NCBI RefSeq assembly: GCF_004293625.1
Contig: NZ_CP033040.1
Coordinates: 1,178,001 to 1,242,000, forward strand
From: Thiomicrorhabdus indica
GTDB taxonomy: Bacteria; Pseudomonadota; Gammaproteobacteria; Thiomicrospirales; Thiomicrospiraceae
DNA: 64,000 bases
Reading direction: 5' to 3'
Part shown: positions 26,366 to 34,838 of the stretch, one piece after another
Layout of the letters: each line of letters opens with the position of its first letter
Numbering within the stretch: position 1 is the stretch's first letter
Made by a program: the position numbers and the translations under genes
The notes under the pieces: generated by a model
What the model was told of the DNA's origin: nothing
Database searches by the model: none
What the model saw: the letters and a program-made list of their open reading frames with translations, nothing else

Positions 26366-26743
26366 ATGCCAGATTTGCGTCAAGTTGAATCACAAATTGA
26401 GCACTTTCAAATATTGCTTGATAAGTCCGAGGATGATTATCAAGATATGCTTCGTAATTCTCATGAGTTTGAAGAGTCTTTCCTTTTGATTGCCAAAGAT
26501 CACTACATCAAACTCAATAATTTTTTAAGGCAAAAAATTACTGGTCTACATGATCGACTGGAAGCTATTCGTAATGCTCCCAATCCTGAATTTGTTGATT
26601 TACTCTGCTTTCATATTTTGTTTCGTATGGATTCGCCGGAAGTTTTTGAAGATACGATTTCTGCTTTAACTCAGCAGAAGGCGATTGACCTTCTTGAATA
26701 TCGGTATGGAAGTGTTGAAGTCGTTGATATTAAAGTTATCTGA
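26366..26743 (+). CDS. Hypothetical protein, 125 aa, soluble
   Basis: I do not recognise this family. The protein is acidic and appears helical: residues 1-70 look like a long amphipathic helix pair (HFQILLDKSEDDYQDML, FLRQKITGLHDRLEAIR), then a short C-terminal part with VDLLCFHILFRMDS. There is no signal peptide or membrane span. The ATG has GGAG about 10 bases upstream, and codon use resembles neighbours, so it is likely real. It is 170 bp upstream of folD on the same strand. Confidence 0.65.
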   Translation: MPDLRQVESQIEHFQILLDKSEDDYQDMLRNSHEFEESFLLIAKDHYIKLNNFLRQKITGLHDRLEAIRNAPNPEFVDLLCFHILFRMDSPEVFEDTISALTQQKAIDLLEYRYGSVEVVDIKVI

Positions 26744-26913
26744 CGGTAACAAGAGAAAGGTGACAAGAGTTTGCTAACTTTTATCCTGCAATTGTCTAAA
26801 ATCTGCGAACGAGCTTTTTCTTTTAAATGGTTTTTTAGGGTATTATATGTCCATGTTAGTAAACTTAATTTACTGTGAAGAACTTTTTTTAATTGTTATC
26901 GGGAGAATAGGTA

Positions 26914-27762
26914 ATGAGTGCTCAAATTTTAGATGGTAAAGCGATTGCAGCAGAACTGCGAGATTCGATCCGCCAAGAAGTGGATAATCAAGTCAGCCAA
27001 GGAAATGCTCGTCCAGGTTTAGCAGTGATTTTGGTTGGAGAGGATCCTGCTTCTCAGGTTTATGTACGCAACAAAAAAATTGCTTGTGAAAAAGCGGGCT
27101 TTAATGATGTTTCTGAAGTTTTACCGGCAGACACTTCAGAAGAAGATGTCTTAGCGTTGATTGATAAGCTGAATGCTGATGAGACAGTGCATGGCATTAT
27201 TGTCCAGCTGCCTGCACCTGATCATATTGATCCAGAAAAGATTATTGAACGCATTGACCCTAAAAAGGATGTGGATGGTTTTCATCCTTATAATGTCGGG
27301 CGTTTAGCTACACGGATGCCTACTATGGCGCCTTGTACTCCGCATGGAGTTATGACGATGTTGGCAAAAACAGGTATTCCCATTCGTGGTCTTGATGCAG
27401 TAGTTGTAGGGGCTTCTAATATTGTCGGAGTACCACAATTGTTGGAACTGTTAAATGAACGTGCGACCGTAACTGTTTGTCACAGCGCGACAAAAAATCT
27501 TGCAGAAAAAGTCGGGCAAGCAGACTTAGTGGTTGTCGGAGTTGGAATTCCTGAAATGGTGAAGGGTGATTGGATTAAGCCGGGTGCGATTGTGATTGAT
27601 GTGGGAATTAACCGTATGGATGACGGTCGATTGGTCGGTGACGTGGAATATGACGTAGCAAAAGAACGTGCAAGTTGGATTACACCTGTTCCAGGAGGCG
27701 TTGGTCCTATGACTATTGCAACACTTCTAGAGAATACGATGAAAGCGGCTTATAGAAAATAA
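26914..27762 (+). CDS. folD: Methylenetetrahydrofolate dehydrogenase / methenyltetrahydrofolate cyclohydrolase
   Basis: FolD interconverts methylene-, methenyl- and formyl-tetrahydrofolate with NADP in the cytoplasm. The catalytic Lys lies in [27 protein letters not shown] and TPHGVMTML follow, then VVGASNIVG and the C-terminal [19 protein letters not shown] signature. The 282-aa length is normal. CGGGAGAATAGG precedes the ATG. A strong hairpin terminator follows the stop. Confidence 0.97.
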   Translation: MSAQILDGKAIAAELRDSIRQEVDNQVSQGNARPGLAVILVGEDPASQVYVRNKKIACEKAGFNDVSEVLPADTSEEDVLALIDKLNADETVHGIIVQLPAPDHIDPEKIIERIDPKKDVDGFHPYNVGRLATRMPTMAPCTPHGVMTMLAKTGIPIRGLDAVVVGASNIVGVPQLLELLNERATVTVCHSATKNLAEKVGQADLVVVGVGIPEMVKGDWIKPGAIVIDVGINRMDDGRLVGDVEYDVAKERASWITPVPGGVGPMTIATLLENTMKAAYRK

Positions 27763-27791
27763 TTTTCAACTTCACTTTCTTGAATAAATAT

Positions 27792-27826
27792 AAAAAACCA
27801 CTTCACTTGTGAAGTGGTTTTTTTTT
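27792..27826 (+). terminator. folD intrinsic terminator
   Basis: AAAACCACTTCAC pairs with GTGAAGTGGTTTT with only two loop bases, followed by a run of nine T. Confidence 0.9.
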
Positions 27827-27859
27827 ATGGATGTCATTTACATCGTTTATCTAAAATAG

Positions 27860-28020
27860 GAGAGCTTTGCACGAGATAATAAATAATCAAAATTGGCTAA
27901 AATTCTGCCTAGCTTTGTTAAAACCCTTGCGAATAGCTGGCTATTCACTGCACTTTTTGCCTAGCTAGACAGAGTTTTTTTCTCAATTTATGCTTTATCT
28001 CTTACTCGTGCAAAGCTCTC
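27860..28020. mobile_element. MITE-like element with perfect 16-bp ends
   Basis: 161 bp bounded by GAGAGCTTTGCACGAG (27860-27875) and its exact complement (28005-28020). AATAG is present on both flanks (27855-27859 and 28021-28025), a likely 5-bp target duplication. There is no ORF. The termini differ from those of the other elements in the window. Its right tip supplies the last two bases of the stop codon of the adjacent minus-strand gene. Confidence 0.75.
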
Positions 28021-28450
28021 AATAGATATGTTTAACGGAACGACTTTTTAAATAAAAAAGAACCAGAATTGTTGATAGAAGAACCATACCTTGAAGCCGA
28101 TGGTCTACTAGGTTTTCATGAGAGTTTAAGCCCACAAAGATTGTAACGATGATAAATATTGGGATTGCTAGACTATAACTCCAAGTCGCTAATGCCCAGC
28201 CCCAAGGTTTAATGCTAATTAAGCCAATGGCTGAAATAATCCAAGCCAACCCTAAAAATAACAGGCTTAAACCAATAAAAGACACAATCAACAGGTTAAT
28301 TGAACTGCTATAGATATGGGTCTGGATGTTAAAAACCTGGCCAATTATTTGCGATGAGGTGAAAATGCTGAAAGCAGCAATAAAAAAACTGATAAATACG
28401 GTTGCGAGAATCCCCTTGGGCACTTTTGAATCAAAGTAAAAATGACACAC
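28019..28450 (-). CDS. Four-span membrane protein, unknown, with stop codon supplied by a MITE
   Basis: A 143-aa protein with four hydrophobic spans (about residues 12-32, 47-75, 84-105, 118-132) and a basic tail KSRSVKHIY. No family recognised. The TGA stop is formed by T of the gene plus GA of the MITE tip. Removing the element and one AATAG copy would restore ATC TAT TTT AGA TAA, two codons longer, so the insertion changed the C-terminus only slightly. Two direct repeats lie upstream of the start (28485-28531). The start ATG has GGAG in TTTGGAGAAACTC upstream on the minus strand. Confidence 0.65.
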   Translation of the reverse strand: MCHFYFDSKVPKGILATVFISFFIAAFSIFTSSQIIGQVFNIQTHIYSSSINLLIVSFIGLSLLFLGLAWIISAIGLISIKPWGWALATWSYSLAIPIFIIVTIFVGLNSHENLVDHRLQGMVLLSTILVLFYLKSRSVKHIY

Positions 28451-28484
28451 AAGAGTTTCTCCAAAAATATATCTAATTACGAAT

Positions 28485-28531
28485 TATTACGTATAAAAAT
28501 AAGTTTGGCAATATTACGTATTGAAATAAGT
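28485..28531 (-). promoter_or_regulatory. Direct repeats upstream of the membrane protein gene
   Basis: TATTACGTATAAAAATAAGT (28485-28504) is repeated at 28512-28531 with two mismatches, 27 bp apart. A third weaker TTGCGTATT occurs further upstream. ACGT is centred in each. The position, 35-80 bp upstream of the minus-strand start, suits an operator. Confidence 0.4.
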
Positions 28532-28765
28532 GTTTTATTTTATGCGCTAGTGTGAAGATGTTGCGTATTAAATGCAGTTTTACCCGTTTAAAATGACTGT
28601 CTTTTGATAGGGAGTGAGTAGTATCGCGACAACTATTGTGTAGATTGGAAAAAAATTATTCAGTTAGAGATCTTTGTGAAGGGTAAATGAAAAGAAGCGC
28701 GCTGAGGCAATTTTTATAAGGTGGCCTCAACGCTAAGTTTTAAGAAAAGTTGTTTGGTTAGCTGT
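28532..28765. other. Spacer upstream of the membrane protein gene and downstream of the acetyltransferase
   Basis: AT-rich, no ORF. A hairpin-like stretch (GCGCTGAGGCAA ... GGTGGCCTCAACGC) at about 28699-28734 might end the acetyltransferase transcript, but there is no clean T run. Confidence 0.4.
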
Positions 28766-31456
28766 TTAGAGTGATTTTGAGACCAACATAATTTGAGGGT
28801 CTTCTTCGCATGTTTGGATAACAAAGCCGTGTAGCTTCGCCAAACTCAACATCCCTTTATTTTGTTTGAGTACTTCACCATTCATAGTTTTGAGTCCTTT
28901 TTGTCGAGCATGATCAATCAGGCTTTCTAAAAGATGGCTGCCAATCCCTTGATGCTGAAAGTCATCTCGAACAACTAACGCAAATTCACAGGAAACGCCA
29001 TCCGGGTTTGTGCTGTAACGGGTTACCCCAATTTCTACCGGCCGGTGATGATCACAACTATAGGCGATAAACGCCATTTCTTGGTCGTAATCAATCTGAG
29101 TAAACTTCACCAGCATTTCCTCGCTCAGTTTCTGGACGTTCTGCATAAAACGCAGGTATTTGGTTTGTTCAGATAAGCTGTTAACGAATTCGGTTTCCAT
29201 TTGAGCATCTTCGGCTTTAATCGGACGGATGTTTACATTCAACCCACTATTTGTCGTGATGGTTTTTTCTAAATAGGAAGGGAAGGGGTGAATTGCCATA
29301 TGAGAATAAGCTGGCGCACCCGGTGCGGTTTTTTGAATTCGAATTCTGGCATCAACTGCAATTGAAACTTTATCGTTTGCGAGCACTGGGTTTAAATCTA
29401 ATTCAATGATTTCTGGGATTTCGCACACCATTTCAGAGATACGAAGCAAAATATTGACGAGCTTATTTCGATCAACCGCTGTGCGCCCTCGGAAAGCCCC
29501 AAGTAATTTATTGATTTTGGTTTTTGAAATCATTCGTTCAGCAATAAACTGGTTAAGAGGTGGCAGTGCGGTACTGCTATCCTTCAAAACTTCTACGCTA
29601 GTTCCTCCGCTCCCAAATGAAATAGCAGGGCCAAATACTGGGTCGCGACTGACACCAATAATCAATTCTCTTGATTCCTCTAATGACATCATTTTTTCAA
29701 TGGTGACACTATGGACGTTTGCATCTGGCACAGCTTGATTGACGGACTCGACTAATTGTTCATAGGCTTCCATTAATCGGTTGGAGTCAGCGATATTTAA
29801 AATTACGCCACCACTGTCGCTTTTGTGAGTGATTTTGTCGGATAGCACTTTCATTGCCACAGGGAAGCCAACGCTTTCTGCTGCGACAATCGCTTCATTC
29901 ACATTATTCGCTTGGATAGCTTGGGTGACCGGAATCTCAAAGGCTCTTAATACTGCACGGGTTTCCAAAGTGTTCAGTAATTCACGTTTTTCTTTAAGCG
30001 CGTTGTGAATAATCAAACGAGCCCCGTGTGGGTCGATTGAATTCAGCTCGGATGGTTCAGGAAGCTGTTTTAAAAGTTTTTGATTACTGTGGTACTGCCC
30101 AATGAAATAAAAAGCCTCAACCGCTGCTTCGGGTGTTGAGAATGTGGGTATGTGGGCGCTTTTGAAAATTTCACGCGCTTCACTGACTAAACTGTGCCCA
30201 AGCCAAGTGGTTAGAATCGGTTTATGTTTTGGGTTATTTTTATCGTTCAGTTCTACAATACTTTTTGCAATTTCAGTTGGGTTAGTCATTGCTTGCGGCG
30301 TGAGTAGTACCAGAACGGCATCATATTCAGGGTCTTCCAAACAGACTTTAATGGCTTTTTGATACCGCTCAGGGTTAGCGTCACCCAAAATATCAATGGG
30401 GTTATGATGCGACCAATGTTTTGGAAGTGTTTCGTCTAAAGCGAGTTTGGTTTTATCACTGACATCAGGCATTGAGATGCCAAGTTCTGCAGCCAAATCG
30501 GTAGCCATTACGCCGGGTCCTCCGCCATTGGTGACAATAGCTAAACGTTTCTGGCGAATATTTAAATCATAAGAAAGGGTTTTTGCTGCCGAGAAAAGCT
30601 GGTTGATGGTCAGCGCGCGAACGACACCGGCGCGTTCAATCGCCGCATTGAAAATATCATCTTTACCGACCAAGGCACCGGTATGGGAAATAGCTGCTTG
30701 TGTTCCTTCAGGCATTCTTCCTGATTTAAGAAGTATGACCGGCTTCATTCGAGCGGCTTTTCGTAACCCACTTAAGAAGCGACGGGCATCTTTGATACCT
30801 TCAATATAAAGCAAAATACTGTGGGTTTTTGAATCGGTTGCTAAATAGTCTAGAATTTCACCGAAGTCTAGGTCTAGTGCATCACCACTTGATGCAACCA
30901 GCGAAAAACCAATGTCATGAGTTTCTGCCCAATCTAATATTCCAGTGCAAAGCGCACCACTTTGAGAAACCAAGGCGAGATGGCCAGCTCGTGCTTGGTT
31001 TTTACTGAAGGTAGCATTCATATTGATTGAAGGGCGGATAATACCCAAGCAATTAGGTCCTAAAATCCGAATTTTATGTTTGTGAGCAGTGTTTAATAGG
31101 CGTTGACGTAAGTTTGCCTGATCATCACTTTCAAATCCGGCAGAAAGAATAATGACATTTGGAATTTTTAACTGCCCGCATTCTTCGATTAATTTGAGTG
31201 CGGTTGTTGCTGGGGTTGCAATGACTACTAACTCGACTTTTGTGTTTTGTTGCTCGTAGAGTTCCGATAAGCTTGGAAAGCATGGCTTGCTCTGCACTTC
31301 AGAGTGTTTTGGATTGATAGCAAATAGATCACCTTGATAACCCGCTGTGAGTAAATTCGCAAAAGCTGTGGCTCCTACTGAGTCTTCTCGGTTACTGGCT
31401 CCAACGACCGCAATCGATTTCGGGTTAAAGAACTGGCTTAGATAATGGGGTCCCAT
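28766..31456 (-). CDS. PatZ-like protein lysine acetyltransferase (ADP-forming acyl-CoA synthetase/GNAT fusion)
   Basis: An 896-aa multidomain protein. Residues ~1-130 form a CoA-binding Rossmann fold (SIAVVGASNRED), then succinyl-CoA-ligase-like parts with SQSGALCTGILDWAE and AAISHTGALVGKD, an ATP-grasp-like domain (~490-700; AMKVLSDKITHKSDSGGV), and a C-terminal GNAT acetyltransferase (~720-896; GVSCEFALVVRDDFQHQGIGSHLLESL). PatZ/YfiQ/Pka proteins acetylate enzymes such as acetyl-CoA synthetase. The synthetase half is usually inactive; HTGALVGKD keeps the His that is phosphorylated in active enzymes, so activity remains open. I chose ATG 31456 because GGAG lies 7 bases upstream; a TTG at 31468 would add four residues. 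It is divergent from an HDAC-family gene. Confidence 0.9.
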   Translation of the reverse strand: MGPHYLSQFFNPKSIAVVGASNREDSVGATAFANLLTAGYQGDLFAINPKHSEVQSKPCFPSLSELYEQQNTKVELVVIATPATTALKLIEECGQLKIPNVIILSAGFESDDQANLRQRLLNTAHKHKIRILGPNCLGIIRPSINMNATFSKNQARAGHLALVSQSGALCTGILDWAETHDIGFSLVASSGDALDLDFGEILDYLATDSKTHSILLYIEGIKDARRFLSGLRKAARMKPVILLKSGRMPEGTQAAISHTGALVGKDDIFNAAIERAGVVRALTINQLFSAAKTLSYDLNIRQKRLAIVTNGGGPGVMATDLAAELGISMPDVSDKTKLALDETLPKHWSHHNPIDILGDANPERYQKAIKVCLEDPEYDAVLVLLTPQAMTNPTEIAKSIVELNDKNNPKHKPILTTWLGHSLVSEAREIFKSAHIPTFSTPEAAVEAFYFIGQYHSNQKLLKQLPEPSELNSIDPHGARLIIHNALKEKRELLNTLETRAVLRAFEIPVTQAIQANNVNEAIVAAESVGFPVAMKVLSDKITHKSDSGGVILNIADSNRLMEAYEQLVESVNQAVPDANVHSVTIEKMMSLEESRELIIGVSRDPVFGPAISFGSGGTSVEVLKDSSTALPPLNQFIAERMISKTKINKLLGAFRGRTAVDRNKLVNILLRISEMVCEIPEIIELDLNPVLANDKVSIAVDARIRIQKTAPGAPAYSHMAIHPFPSYLEKTITTNSGLNVNIRPIKAEDAQMETEFVNSLSEQTKYLRFMQNVQKLSEEMLVKFTQIDYDQEMAFIAYSCDHHRPVEIGVTRYSTNPDGVSCEFALVVRDDFQHQGIGSHLLESLIDHARQKGLKTMNGEVLKQNKGMLSLAKLHGFVIQTCEEDPQIMLVSKSL

Positions 31457-31611
31457 ACTGATCTCCAAAACATTTAGGGGCGAAAACTTTTCAGATTGAC
31501 TGCCGAATTACTGGCGAAATGCGCTTGAATTGAGGTGGCGCATTTACATCTGGCTATTATGCGTCTATCTTAAGTAAATACTCGTATTAATTAAACCTAA
31601 AATGGTATTTT

Positions 31612-32535
31612 ATGATTATGATCTATTTTAGCCATCCAATATGTCAAAAACATAACAATGGTGGCAACCATCCCGAGAGTGCTCAAAGAGTTGCTCGAAT
31701 TGAAGATGCACTGATTTTTAATCGTTTGTTAGATTTTGTTTTAATGCCTGAACCCAGAAAAGCAAACGATGAAGATGTATTGCGTGTTCACAGCTCGCAG
31801 TTATGGGAATCACTCAAAGCGGCGCAAAATCCTGATGAAATCGTCATGCTTGACTCAGAAACGGCTATTGCGCCTGATTCAATTGAGGCTGCATTAACGG
31901 CCAGTGGCGCAGTTCTGGACTCTGTTGATGCTTTAATGAACCAAAAAGCTACGACTGCATTTTGTAATATTCGTCCCCCAGGTCATCATGCAGAAGTTGA
32001 CCGTTCCATGGGGTTTTGCTTGATTAATCATGTGGCTATTGGTGCTGCTTATGCAATTGAAAAATACGATTTACAACGTGTAGCGATACTGGATTTTGAT
32101 GTGCATCATGGTAATGGTACAGAAACTTATGCTGAAATAGAGCCGAAAGTACTGTTTTGTTCTAGTTTTGAAAATGATATTTATCCTTTTTCAGAGCTTG
32201 GAAGCCCTTTTGAAAACATTATTAAAATGCCTCTAGCCAGAGGAGCGCATGATGAAGAATTCTTATCTTCTTGGCGCGAACACGTTTGGCCAAAGTTGCG
32301 AGATTATCAGCCAGAATTAATTTTTCTTTCTGCCGGTTTTGATGCTCATCGTTGGGACTTGATGGCAAATTTAGATGTTAGTACACAAGCGTTTGAACAA
32401 TGGACGCATGAGTTACGGGAAATTGCGGATGAGGTTTGCCAAGGGCGAGTTATCTCTGTTTTAGAAGGAGGGTACGATCTTCGGGCTTTAACCGATAGTG
32501 TGGTCGCGCACTTTAAAGCTTTAGCTAACTTATAA
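31612..32535 (+). CDS. Histone deacetylase family protein (class II-like, AcuC/acetylpolyamine type)
   Basis: A 307-aa zinc-dependent deacylase fold. Visible motifs: NHPESAQRVARIED at the start, RPPGHHAE with the tandem active-site His, MGFCLINHVAIGAAYA, the zinc motif ILDFDVHHGNGTE, SAGFDAHRWD, and VLEGGYDLRAL. Members remove acetyl groups from proteins, polyamines or small molecules. Its position, divergent from a PatZ-type acetyltransferase with 155 bp between start codons, suggests protein deacetylation. The start at 31612 lacks a good ribosome site; ATG 31618 is a second option. A MITE begins just after the stop. Confidence 0.9.
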   Translation: MIMIYFSHPICQKHNNGGNHPESAQRVARIEDALIFNRLLDFVLMPEPRKANDEDVLRVHSSQLWESLKAAQNPDEIVMLDSETAIAPDSIEAALTASGAVLDSVDALMNQKATTAFCNIRPPGHHAEVDRSMGFCLINHVAIGAAYAIEKYDLQRVAILDFDVHHGNGTETYAEIEPKVLFCSSFENDIYPFSELGSPFENIIKMPLARGAHDEEFLSSWREHVWPKLRDYQPELIFLSAGFDAHRWDLMANLDVSTQAFEQWTHELREIADEVCQGRVISVLEGGYDLRALTDSVVAHFKALANL

Positions 32536-32538
32536 GTA

Positions 32539-32661
32539 GTCGATTCTGAATAACTCGTTTAATTTATGGCAAAGCCAGTTTTTTACTCAACAAGGCAGAA
32601 TGCAGAAATGCTATCTACTTAAACATCCCACATAAATCTAAACCAGTTATTCAGAGTCGAC
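32539..32661. mobile_element. MITE-like element, TA-flanked
   Basis: 123 bp with inverted ends GTCGATTCTGAATAACT and AGTTATTCAGAGTCGAC (one mismatch), bounded by TA on each side (32537-32538, 32662-32663). There is no ORF. A matching solo end lies at 834-852, so the family has at least two members in 64 kb. The TA flanks point to IS630/Tc1-type mobilisation, as for the unrelated element at 15.5 kb. Confidence 0.7.
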
Positions 32662-32663
32662 TA

Positions 32664-32865
32664 AGTATGTCTGAAATAAAAGATACCGGCCGGTGAATAA
32701 TGTCTGTGCTTTAAAATCGATTTAGGTTAACTGAATGGTTAAGTGTTAAGATTATTACTGGTTATTTATACGTAGTCATTGCTAAATTGAAATTAGAGCG
32801 TATGGCTTTGTTGTTTCTCCATTTTTCAAGAAGAAAAAATTTATGCCTGACAAGTTGGACCGATT
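32664..32865 (+). other. Leader of the Cache/GGDEF-like sensor gene
   Basis: AT-rich spacer with ACCGGCCGGT at 32685-32694 just after the MITE. No hairpin with T run is evident. It presumably contains the promoter of the sensor gene. Confidence 0.4.
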
Positions 32866-34800
32866 ATGAGCATTTCATCTCAAACTATTTTTTCCTGCTT
32901 GAAAGCCCAGCAGATGCGTGAATTGCAAACAGCAATTGTCATAGGCGTTTTACTGGTTTTGTCGATTATGTTTATAAATATTGGTTTTTGGGCTTTTGAT
33001 AAAAATCAAAATTTAGCAGAAATTGAAATTAAATCAGCTAAAAAAATTGTTACTCACGAAGCTGAGCTTCTGAATCAACGTATTGAAGGGCTGGTGATTC
33101 TTGCTGAAACGCTAGCAAAATCCCCATTTTTAATTGAAAAAGTACAAGCAAGCAATCAAAAATACATTGGTCTCTCTTCTGAAAAAATCAACCAAAGTAT
33201 TCAAAAACTCGACATTCGGTGGCGTGAATCGAACGAGGCCACAGAATTTGTAAAATCTTATCTGCAAAATCACACATCAACTTTTTTGAAACAGATGCAG
33301 ACAGTTTTTTCAGAGGGTTATGGAGAGATTTTTGCAACGAACCTGCATGGTGAAATGATTGGGACAACAGGGAAGTTGACAACGCTTGCCCATAGATCGA
33401 AATATTGGTGGCAAGGCGCATTTAATCAAGGCTCACCGAGAGTTTTTATTGATGATAGAGGCTTTGATTTTAGTGTTAGAGACTTTGTCATAGGTGTGGT
33501 GGTTCCCATATGGAATGACGATAAGTTTCTGGGGATTTTAAAAGCTAATTTTCGTATGAATACGGTTCACTCTTCCAACTTAATCAAGCTCCCTGATTAC
33601 AAGCAGCAGCGTATACGTTTGGTTCGCGCTTCAGGTGAAGTGATGCCTGTCCAAAAACAAGGGCTGGAATTCAGTCAGCCTAATGAGCATTTATCAGAAA
33701 AAGAACGTCAGGCGCTGAGCTCTAAAAATTTCTATAGTAGTTATTATAAAAATAACGGTGTAACGCATTTAGCTGTAGCGGCGCCCGTTGAAATTTCTTG
33801 GCGTGACGATGAGAACTTGGTCTTTGGCGGCAAAAAATCAGGAATTGACCAATATAAAGGCAATGATTCGGAAGGGTGGTTTTTAGTTGTAGATTTGGTA
33901 CCGTCCCAAACATTTGGCAGCCTTTTGTTACAACCTCAAGTTGCTATGTTATTGGCGAGTTTCATTCTTGTTCTTTTAATGGGTGCTTGGCTGTTATTGA
34001 AATACCGTTCGAACCTTCTCGCGATTCGCCAACAAATTTCAACGGTTATGGCGTTGGATGATAGCGAGTTTTTGAAGTGGGCAAAAACTCAATCATTCCC
34101 TCAATCATCAAGATTGAAGAAGGATTATTCAAAAGGCTGTTTAGTAAAATCTTCAGAACTGGAAATCGTATTAGAGCAGTTTTTTGAACGACTTCACCGG
34201 TGTTTAACGCATGCAAAAGTTCAGAGTGAGAATTTGAATTATGTAGACGCACAGCTAAAAAATATGCGAGACAGCATGCAAAAAGATTTACTCACTGATT
34301 TAATGAATCGCTCTGAGTTTGAGTTGTGGGTAACACACAACATTGCGCATGTTGTTCGGCACGGTTATCCGTTGTCATTAATCCTGTTAGAAATGGATCA
34401 TTATGAGATTTTGAAGGCACAATATAGACAAGAGTTTGCTGATAAATGGCTACGAAAAGTTGCTGATCTTTTGAAAACACAGAGTCGACAAGATGATATT
34501 TTGGCTCGTGTAAATGAAGCACAGTTTGCTTTACTTTTACCTTCCGCTACCAAAGAGACTGCGTTGAGTCAGGCGAAACGAATTTTAGAGCAAATTCATG
34601 AGATTCAATTGGTTGATTGTTTGTCAGAAGATCACAGTGAAAAAGACTTTAAACACCTTAGAGAAATGGGAAATACTACCGCTTGTATTGGAATCACAGA
34701 GTTCATTAAAGAGGATTCTTTAGAGCAGTTCTTTGGTCGTGTTGAAAGTGCGCTTTATCGAGCAAAAGATAATGGAAGAGACCAAATCTCAGAATTCTAG
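32866..34800 (+). CDS. Cache-domain membrane sensor with degenerate GGDEF domain
   Basis: 644 aa: an N-terminal span (residues ~20-42), a large periplasmic region with dCache features (FIDDRGFDFSVRDFVIGVVV), a second span (~365-385), then a GGDEF-like domain (~475-644) starting LLTDLMNRSEFE. The signature GG(D/E)EF is replaced by VNEAQ within ARVNEAQFALLLP, so cyclase activity is not expected; the RxxD inhibitory site position reads RQDD. It may act as a c-di-GMP- or GTP-binding receptor or by dimerisation. The extracellular domain probably binds a small ligand such as an organic acid. The gene is monocistronic, with an IS inserted about 38 bp after its stop. Confidence 0.8.
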   Translation: MSISSQTIFSCLKAQQMRELQTAIVIGVLLVLSIMFINIGFWAFDKNQNLAEIEIKSAKKIVTHEAELLNQRIEGLVILAETLAKSPFLIEKVQASNQKYIGLSSEKINQSIQKLDIRWRESNEATEFVKSYLQNHTSTFLKQMQTVFSEGYGEIFATNLHGEMIGTTGKLTTLAHRSKYWWQGAFNQGSPRVFIDDRGFDFSVRDFVIGVVVPIWNDDKFLGILKANFRMNTVHSSNLIKLPDYKQQRIRLVRASGEVMPVQKQGLEFSQPNEHLSEKERQALSSKNFYSSYYKNNGVTHLAVAAPVEISWRDDENLVFGGKKSGIDQYKGNDSEGWFLVVDLVPSQTFGSLLLQPQVAMLLASFILVLLMGAWLLLKYRSNLLAIRQQISTVMALDDSEFLKWAKTQSFPQSSRLKKDYSKGCLVKSSELEIVLEQFFERLHRCLTHAKVQSENLNYVDAQLKNMRDSMQKDLLTDLMNRSEFELWVTHNIAHVVRHGYPLSLILLEMDHYEILKAQYRQEFADKWLRKVADLLKTQSRQDDILARVNEAQFALLLPSATKETALSQAKRILEQIHEIQLVDCLSEDHSEKDFKHLREMGNTTACIGITEFIKEDSLEQFFGRVESALYRAKDNGRDQISEF

Positions 34801-34838
34801 ATAGAAGATAGACTAGATAGAGTTAGATAATTAAATAA

